Source: Allorhodopirellula solitaria (GTDB lineage Bacteria > Planctomycetota > Planctomycetia > Pirellulales > Pirellulaceae). Taken from it: 64,000 bases of DNA. The translations under genes were made by a program, and so were the position numbers. Shown here in pieces: positions 58,926 to 64,000 of the stretch. Every line of letters starts with the position of its first letter. Position 1 is the first letter of the stretch. The stretch lies in contig NZ_SJPK01000006.1 of assembly GCF_007859855.1 (NCBI RefSeq), positions 91,963-155,962 on the forward strand. The letters run 5' to 3'. The notes below the pieces were generated by a model that was not told the DNA's origin, searched no databases, and saw only the letters and a list, made by a program, of their open reading frames with translations.

Positions 58926-59191
58926 TTATCAATGTTAGACTGGCACTGGCGGGAGAAACGGAGCCGAGCTCTGCAGAGGTGCTGGCTTGGCAAGGGATAT
59001 CTCGGTCGCCAGCGTTTCCCTGCAAAAGCGGTACGCCAATGGTGTTGTCGGTCCCTGGCGAGCGTTTGTTCGTCAGGGACGCATTTTTGAACGATCATTG
59101 GATACGAGAGCCATGCCTCAAAAAAACTTCCGCTGTGCTCTGCGCACGCTTCCGTCGGATGAACCAACTTTTAACCGTGACAGACCACTAG
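58831..59191. mobile_element. 361-bp CTAG-bounded repeat element inserted in the cassette gene
   Basis: Both ends begin with CTAG. The left end (58831) and the inverted right end share catccgacggaagcgtgcgc and then gcatggctcccgtatcc-like words, giving terminal inverted repeats of roughly 80 bp with differences. The right tip is GTGACAGACCACTAG, identical to the ends of the element at 5592-5722. Bases 58961-59160, inverted, match 33644-33826. No gene is encoded. The 165 bp after it (59192-59357) show nothing recognisable. Confidence 0.7.
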
Positions 59192-59357
59192 GCCGACGTG
59201 GTGAATCCCGCGTTCCTAAGCCGATTTCAGCCAGTTTGACGCGACACCCTGCGACCGACTTGATTTCCGGTTCGCTCGGTGGCACCGGAGAGCTATCCGA
59301 TTGGCGACGGCGTGGAGCCGTGTTTCATCCGTTGGATCAGCGATCTTGCCAGCTTGG

Positions 59358-59528
59358 TTAGATCGAGCCCTGGGTAGGGGATTCCTCCATTGCGGCTTTT
59401 TTTTCTTGAGCTTCGATATACTCTTGGTCTTCGTTTTGCGGAACGAGCGATGTCGAAGAGTCATCGCCGCATCCAACGAGCGGAGAGCAGAAACAGATCG
59501 CCAGCAGCATCCATTTAGCGTGGTGCAT
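59358..59528 (-). CDS. Small lipoprotein accompanying the DUF1559 gene
   Basis: 56 aa. The ATG at 59528 is preceded by AAGGTGA. The lipoprotein signal MHHAKWMLLAICFCSPLVGC is followed by a short acidic tail (EDQEYIEAQEKKAAMEES). Such short lipoproteins directly downstream of DUF1559 genes are typical of planctomycete genomes. It starts 38 bp after the DUF1559 stop and is probably co-transcribed. Confidence 0.75.
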   Translation of the reverse strand: MHHAKWMLLAICFCSPLVGCGDDSSTSLVPQNEDQEYIEAQEKKAAMEESPTQGSI

Positions 59529-59566
59529 GATTTCACCTTCATTTCATTTTAAAAGAGTAGTGTTGA

Positions 59567-60736
59567 TTATTCGAGACTTGTGGTTTCTCGGCTCGCGCGT
59601 GTGCCCGCAGCACCCCAGATTCCATATGGGCTTTTCTGACCAGTATTCCCATAGTCTTTTGAGATGCTTTGCGCGGAGGAGTTGCCGGCGTCAATACTTT
59701 CGGTAACGAATTTAACCGCGCCATCGGCAAACAGGACGTGGCAACCACCTTGGTGTCGACTCGCCGCACTGTAAACGCCATGCTCCCAGTAGGTTCCGTA
59801 GCTGTTGAACCCCATCACAGAGGGCGAGTTTGGGGGCAGGGTCATCGTGACTGCACCGAGCACCGGCAAGGAATCATGCCAGCGTCCGCCCCGCGACTGG
59901 CCAAATGTTGTAAATATCGTCGACTCGGGAACGTTATAGAACTGTGGTCGCTCTGCTGCCCTTTTGGTATCGAGGACCGATGGGCTCTTGCCAATTGTGT
60001 CGGCGCCACCGGTGCTCGTCCAGTGCGATCCGTCAAGAGAGCCACCGATCACACCAAGATCCCCCAGGTAAGTAGCGATCTCAGCCATCGCAATCGTGTT
60101 GGAAGAGCCATCGAGAATGTCACGAAATCCTTGGAACTTCTGGCGTTCAAAGACGCCACGAGTCGCACCTGGGTCGCGGTACGCATTGTCCTGTCGGTAG
60201 AAAATACGTTTGATCGAATCGCCCAAGGAATAGGCGTAGTTGGTGACGGCAGCACCACCGGAAGGCTTGCCGGGATCCGACGGGCAGCGGTAGCCCTTGA
60301 CCTGAGTTCGCCATGGTCGGTAGTCGTTAAGGTCTTGGTGCGTGCTGGGGCCAAACGGGGGCCAAGCCGCTTGCCCTCCGAGGGTGAGCGATGGTGCGCT
60401 CGGCGTCTCACCAGCTTGGGCGACCAGCGGATTGCTGATCATGTCCCACAACGCCTGCTGCTCAATAAACGGAAGCAATCCCACCAGCGGTGAGAGGCGG
60501 CAGTTACTTCGGCTCGGACCGTATCCGCCACTCGGGAAACTATTGTACGCCGCGTGATAGTTATGCAACCCTAGCCCAATCTGCTTGAAATTATTACTGC
60601 AGGACATCCTCCGTGCCGCTTCGCGTGCCGCCTGAACTGCTGGCAGCAGCAACCCCACTAACACGCCAATGATAGCTATCACAACGAGCAGCTCCACCAG
60701 CGTGAATGCGGGCCGCTTCGTATCGATCGTTCTCAT
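59567..60736 (-). CDS. DUF1559 domain protein with type IV pilin-like N-terminus
   Basis: 389 aa. A prepilin-type cleavage and methylation segment (RPAFTLVELLVVIAIIGVLVGLLLPAVQAAREAARR) is followed by CSNNFKQIGLGLHNYHAAYNSFPSGG, the DUF1559 hallmark, and ends with HQGGCHVLFADGAVKFVTESID. These pseudopilin-like proteins are massively expanded in Planctomycetota; they may form surface fibres used in macromolecule capture. Cleavage would occur before the Phe of FTLVE. It is followed by the small lipoprotein gene on the same strand. Confidence 0.95.
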   Translation of the reverse strand: MRTIDTKRPAFTLVELLVVIAIIGVLVGLLLPAVQAAREAARRMSCSNNFKQIGLGLHNYHAAYNSFPSGGYGPSRSNCRLSPLVGLLPFIEQQALWDMISNPLVAQAGETPSAPSLTLGGQAAWPPFGPSTHQDLNDYRPWRTQVKGYRCPSDPGKPSGGAAVTNYAYSLGDSIKRIFYRQDNAYRDPGATRGVFERQKFQGFRDILDGSSNTIAMAEIATYLGDLGVIGGSLDGSHWTSTGGADTIGKSPSVLDTKRAAERPQFYNVPESTIFTTFGQSRGGRWHDSLPVLGAVTMTLPPNSPSVMGFNSYGTYWEHGVYSAASRHQGGCHVLFADGAVKFVTESIDAGNSSAQSISKDYGNTGQKSPYGIWGAAGTRASRETTSLE

Positions 60737-60796
60737 AACTTCACCTATATACTTCGAGAGAAAAGAAAAGCGGGGCTCTCGTGAACCGATGAGCGT

Positions 60797-61480
60797 TTAT
60801 GGTGCGGAGTCCCACTTAATACCCTTTTTAGCAGGGTGGGTTGTCACATTGCAAGCGATTTTTTGAGAGCAAAGGCGAGAGCGACAGGATCGCGGCAATT
60901 TCCGACCGCGGAGACATGCTGGCCAGTCGAGCATTATCGCGTCGCCCAGGCGTGCGTCGATTGCGGCTAAACTCGCCGTCGCCCGCTTCCCGAGTACATC
61001 CGCCACGCCGGACTGGTTGGACCCAAGATGGACCGCCCTGGTCGGATAGCTCAAGGTCGCTTGCCAAGTGTCAATCTGCGTTAGCCTGCAACTGGCGAGC
61101 ACTTCTGGACAGTTCCGAATCATGTCGAGTTCCGGGATCGTTGGCTCGGCGGGACCTCCGTCTTGGTTGCGGCGTTTGGGGAGCAGCCGCAGCCAGCGAC
61201 GGGCCACCTCGTCATCGGACCAGGCAGCCACAACGTCGGGCCGACTGCGAAGCACCAGGTGAGCGTGCGAACTCATGATTGAGAAGGTCAAACAGTCGAT
61301 ACCAAAGACGGACGCGAGAAACTCCATACGGTCGCGGATCCAGCCCCTGCGATGCTCATAGCACCGTCCAGTGGCCGCGTCTTTCCCGAAAAGCCATGCC
61401 TGTCTGACACAGCGTTCCACACAATGAACTACCTGAATTTGATTCGGATCGATCACTTCCCCACGAGCTTGCCCGGGCAT
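60797..61480 (-). pseudogene. REP-associated HUH (Y1) transposase, internally deleted
   Basis: 227 aa from the ATG at 61480. The N-terminal 130 residues match the planctomycete RAYT/IS200-like group (ARGEVIDPNQIQVVHCVERC, FLASVFGIDCLTFSIMSSHAHLVLRSRPDVV), with the metal-binding His-x-His in SSHAHLVL. In full-length relatives (over 300 aa, as I remember them), a segment with the catalytic Tyr and an RFWEGRFK..YVDLNPIRA region follows. It is absent here: after PEVLASCRL the sequence is unrelated until a remnant MLDWPACLRGRK like the family's C-terminus. An internal deletion is the simplest reading, so it is probably inactive. Confidence 0.6.
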
Positions 61481-61693
61481 GGTCTTCTCCCTACTGAGCG
61501 TGACGCTGTATTGTGGTTGACGGTATTAGGAATCCTACGAAAAAGGCCAGGCAAGAAAATTGAGCTGTGTCTGTCCCTGTTTGGGATTGCCATTGTTGAC
61601 CGACGGCTCCGCCCGTCGCGAGCCCGCAGGTACATGCTTCGATGTTAAGAAGCATCCAACCCGGTCTCGAAGCCCTCTCCGCAGAACCAGATC

Positions 61694-61807
61694 ACCGGCC
61701 GATAACAACCCGGCGTTCAGGGGGGAACACCAGCGATAACAATCGCCGCCACAAAGATCGAACCAGCCATAACGCCCTCTCCAGCAGTTGGTTGACCGGC
61801 GATAACA
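61694..61807. repeat. Four ACCRGCGATAACA-like motifs
   Basis: ACCGGCCGATAACA (61694), ACCAGCGATAACA (61729), ACCAGCCATAACG (61762) and ACCGGCGATAACA (61795), spaced 33-35 bp, all in the same orientation as those at 55586-55696. The gene-free stretch 61481-61906 holds these and nothing else recognisable. Confidence 0.45.
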
Positions 61808-61906
61808 AGCGACCTGTTATAGTCGGAAAACCATGCTTGATATGGTAGATTCACCCATTCCGACCCGGTCCGACCAGTGATCAATAAGTTCTGGCACGAA
61901 GTGACA

Positions 61907-62395
61907 TCGTACTCGTACTCAGGCGTCAGCCGGTACTCCTACTCGACTCGGGGCACCAATGAGCGAACCGATTTTCGACCACGATAGACTCGACGTTTAT
62001 CGCCTCTCGATCGAGTATGTCGCTTCCTCATTCGCCGTTGCAAAGGATTTGAACGGTTGCCATCGTCATGCTCGTGACCAATGGCTCCGTGCGGCCCAAT
62101 CGATTCCGTTGAATATCGCCGAGGGAAACGGCAAACGCAGTCTGAAAGATCGTAGTCGCTTTCTCGACATCGCTCGCGGTTCAGCATTGGAATGCGTCGC
62201 GATCCAAGACATTCTTGCAGCGACCGACGGACTGAACGACGAACGCCATCGCCAACTCAAACAAATGTTGTATCGGATCGTTTCGATGTTGACGCGATTG
62301 GTCGCACGATCCGACGTCGCCCGTGAGACCGCGGCGGACTACAATGCTGGAGTCGAGTACAAGTACGAGTACCGCGAGGCTGAGTACGAGTGCGA
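61907..62395. mobile_element. Inverted-repeat-framed unit carrying a four-helix-bundle gene
   Basis: The left repeat (61907-61949, tcgtactcgtactcaggcgt ... ctactcgactc) and right repeat (62350-62395, gagtcgagtacaagtacgag ... gagtacgagtgcga) are inverted copies of 43 and 46 bp with a few differences. Between them lies just one gene, whose last 30 codons are formed by the right repeat. The arrangement recalls the intervening sequences of 23S rRNA genes, where a four-helix-bundle (S23) gene is framed by arms that form a stem, but here it lies outside any rRNA. Confidence 0.6.
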
Positions 62396-62441
62396 TCGAA
62401 AAGAGCCAGAACAATGCGTTGGACCGAAGACGTCGAGCTAG
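61959..62441 (+). CDS. Four-helix-bundle protein (S23/IVP family)
   Basis: 160 aa. FDHDRLDVYRLSIEYVASSFAVAK, WLRAAQSIPLNIAEGNGKRS, RFLDIARGSALECVAIQDIL and the later Arg/Leu-rich helix are the four helices of the family found in 23S rRNA intervening sequences and, as Avd, in diversity-generating retroelements. The tail (YKYEYREAEYECDRK) is encoded by the right inverted repeat. Biochemical role unproven; binding of nucleic acid is likely. No reverse transcriptase or template repeat is nearby, so this is not a DGR. Confidence 0.88.
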   Translation: MSEPIFDHDRLDVYRLSIEYVASSFAVAKDLNGCHRHARDQWLRAAQSIPLNIAEGNGKRSLKDRSRFLDIARGSALECVAIQDILAATDGLNDERHRQLKQMLYRIVSMLTRLVARSDVARETAADYNAGVEYKYEYREAEYECDRKEPEQCVGPKTSS

Positions 62442-62503
62442 CTCCTCTCAAATTGAAAAACATTCGCGGCGTCTCGGTGACGCCGGACGTTATCGGACTG
62501 AAA

Positions 62504-62890
62504 TCAATCCGCGACGCTGCCATCGAAGTTCAGGACGGGCTCGCCGTTCTTGATGCGTTCATTGTTCGGATTGTTAAACCCGTATCCCTGCCGCCACAAC
62601 GGGTCCGGATCGTAGCCCTCCTCATCCTCATCGTCGTCGAGCCATATCTTGGCGACGAAAAAGCCAACCAGCAGGACTCCCACGCCAATTGCCTTGCCCG
62701 TCGTGGCAATCGCCGACTTGGTCTTGCCAAGAATTCCATCCGATTTTGCTTGCCCCGGAACATCAGAGCGATATGCCACTGGCTGCGTCTGCGAAGAAAC
62801 GGCATCCTGTTTCTTGATTGACATGCAGCCCTGGTTGCACGCCAAAGCCGTGCAAAGGACCACAGCGATCGCTTTTTCTCGATACTTCAT
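62504..62890 (-). CDS. Small lipoprotein with one transmembrane helix
   Basis: 128 aa from the ATG at 62890 (GGAAG upstream). The lipoprotein-type signal AIAVVLCTALACNQGC is followed by a Gln/Ser linker, a Gly-rich transmembrane helix (IGVGVLLVGFFVAKIWL), and a very acidic tail (DDDEDEEGYDPDPLW). The longer frame upstream is not protein-like. No family is recognised. It converges on the four-helix-bundle gene. Confidence 0.65.
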   Translation of the reverse strand: MKYREKAIAVVLCTALACNQGCMSIKKQDAVSSQTQPVAYRSDVPGQAKSDGILGKTKSAIATTGKAIGVGVLLVGFFVAKIWLDDDEDEEGYDPDPLWRQGYGFNNPNNERIKNGEPVLNFDGSVAD

Positions 62891-63154
62891 TTTCTTGTTG
62901 CTTCCACAGATTTCCTTGCTTATTCGCTCGTACCACCCGTGGCTCCAAGCTGTCAACTTCATTTCGTAGCTTCGGTGCAGTAGGGTGTGCCAGCGGGATC
63001 GTGCGGTCCGATGCATCCGTTTTTCGCTCACTGGACGCAGGAGCCTATGCCTCAAATATCCAACATTCTGGATGCCTGCCACTAAATTCCGAGAAGAACC
63101 CACCGATCAAATCGAGGGCTTGCATAGATTCTTTATCCGAGGGAGATTGAAACA

Positions 63155-63457
63155 TTGACCGGTTGGCAGCATCTAGCGCAACAGCGGCGAAGAATCGATC
63201 GCATGGGGATCGCGGCATTGTTCGCGTCTCTCGCGCTGCTGATCTTCGCGATATATTCATCGCGATTGTTCCTCGCCCCGATCGCCTTGCTCTTTGGGCC
63301 GATGGTTGCCACGATTTGCCGACCTCGGTGTCCATTTTGCAAGCGAACGCTAGCATTGCTTTGGAGTCCGCCACGAGGCGACTTTTGCCACCGATGCGGC
63401 GAGTGCTTCGCATCTGACATCGATTTTAAATCAACAGATCAAACACGCAGTTCCTGA
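63155..63457 (+). CDS. Small membrane protein with a C-terminal zinc-ribbon
   Basis: 100 aa from a TTG at 63155, preceded by GAGGGAG at nine bases, one of the best ribosome binding sites in the window, which decides this start. Two transmembrane segments (IAALFASLALLIFAIYSS, LFLAPIALLFGPMVATI) precede four Cys in CPFC and CHRCGEC, a likely zinc knuckle in the cytoplasm. No family recognised. Confidence 0.65.
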   Translation: MTGWQHLAQQRRRIDRMGIAALFASLALLIFAIYSSRLFLAPIALLFGPMVATICRPRCPFCKRTLALLWSPPRGDFCHRCGECFASDIDFKSTDQTRSS

Positions 63458-63585
63458 CTGCGAAAACATCCTGCATTCGAACAAGATTACGCCCATACTG
63501 GGCGTACCGCACGCTCAGGCTCTGGCCTTGTTAGATGCCCCAAGCGTGAATTGGCTTACGACACAACGAACACCAAGGAAGCACG

Positions 63586-64000
63586 ATGACGATACGCTGG
63601 GGACTGATCGGGGTCGGCGACATCGCCAATAAACGGGTCGCCGCCGCGATCCAGAATGATCCCAATTCGGAGTTGGTGGCGGTTTGTCGCCGCAGTGAGG
63701 CTCCCCTTCAAGAGTTTGCCGATCAGTTCAAAGTCCCGCTGCGGTTTACCGACGCGGAGAGCTTGATTGCTGCGCCGGAAGTCAACGCTGTCTACATCGC
63801 TACGCCCGTGGACTGTCACCTGCCCCAAACGCTCGCGGCGGCCCGGGCCGAGAAACATGTCTTGGTGGAGAAGCCGATGGCGCTCAATCCGGCCCAGTGT
63901 GAGCAGATGATCGCCGCTTGCGATCAAGCCAACGTTCAACTCGGAGTCGCCTATTATCGCCGGTTTTATCCTGTCGTGCTGCGGATTCACGAACTGATCG
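63586..64000 (+). CDS. Gfo/Idh/MocA-family oxidoreductase, 5' part (runs off the window end)
   Basis: The ATG at 63586, with AAGGAA upstream, opens a frame that continues to the window end (138 codons). The Rossmann fold starts MTIRWGLIGVGDIANKRVAA and continues with IATPVDCHLPQTLAAARAEKHVLVEKPMALNP, including the EKP Lys. Unlike the one at 39665 it has no signal peptide, so it is cytosolic. Substrate unknown. Confidence 0.9.
   Translation, partial: MTIRWGLIGVGDIANKRVAAAIQNDPNSELVAVCRRSEAPLQEFADQFKVPLRFTDAESLIAAPEVNAVYIATPVDCHLPQTLAAARAEKHVLVEKPMALNPAQCEQMIAACDQANVQLGVAYYRRFYPVVLRIHELI

Noticed and set aside
61959-62441. Diversity-generating retroelement (Avd-like gene)
   Set aside because: No reverse transcriptase, no template or variable repeat and no target gene within reach; the S23-type reading fits better.

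Overview
The window looks like a chromosomal segment of a member of the Planctomycetota, most likely a Pirellulaceae of the Rhodopirellula type. The evidence is a CRTAC1-type lipoprotein (TPR, FG-GAP and ASPIC/UnbV), a DUF1598-like protein, a DUF1559 pseudopilin, membrane-anchored Ser/Thr kinases, a sulfatase, Gfo/Idh oxidoreductases with Tat signals, a Planctomycete-type haem domain protein, very large secreted repeat proteins, and many small dispersed palindromic repeats. This assignment is an inference from gene content, not from a marker gene.

Layout. 1-9.9 kb: the tail of a transposase, the CRTAC1 lipoprotein, a cardiolipin synthase, a nested repeat cluster, a DUF1598-like protein, a foldback repeat, a VWA protein and a 73-aa protein. 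10.5-14.2 kb: a three-gene operon of a secreted coiled-coil protein, a membrane Ser/Thr kinase and a membrane-anchored protein. 14.3 kb: tRNA-Arg(CCU), then a short-period tandem repeat. 15.2-21.0 kb: a chaperone block, groEL-groES-groEL, a strong terminator, then dnaJ-grpE. 21.2-24.7 kb: a GluR0-like channel, an FmdB zinc ribbon and a second kinase. 24.7-33.6 kb (minus): a Ski2-like helicase downstream of a 2088-aa secreted protein. 34-43 kb: DUF4332-like protein, peptidase T, sulfatase, a collapsed permease pseudogene, response regulator, VTT-domain protein, and a putative operon of an oxidoreductase, a PEP-hydrolase-like TIM barrel and a Tm-1-like protein. 43.5-52.6 kb (minus): ABC-2 permease, an ABC protein with degenerate ATPase motifs, a CPBP protease and a 1516-aa TIM-barrel/LamG/cytochrome c/propeller/cupredoxin fusion. 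52.9-54.4 kb: a MoxR/ChlI-type ATPase without its usual VWA partner.

The accessory part is 54.4-63.5 kb. It opens with a hairpin-rich repeat array. It is followed by a run of small orphan genes, all on the plus strand, separated by about 80-95-bp imperfect palindromes. These spacers have the architecture of integron attC sites: outer AAC/GTT boxes, inner complementary boxes with a bulged base, and a variable centre. I read this as an integron cassette cluster without a visible integrase (CALIN). Its last cassette is interrupted by a CTAG-bounded repeat element. Beyond it lie a small lipoprotein and DUF1559 gene pair, a decayed HUH transposase, a four-helix-bundle gene framed by inverted repeats, two small envelope proteins and the start of another Gfo/Idh oxidoreductase.

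The core genes (chaperones, peptidase T, cardiolipin synthase, tRNA) are ordinary. The strongest candidates for something new are the cassette array, the operon built on an ABC protein that has lost all its ATPase motifs, the inverted-repeat-framed four-helix-bundle unit, and the five-domain redox fusion.
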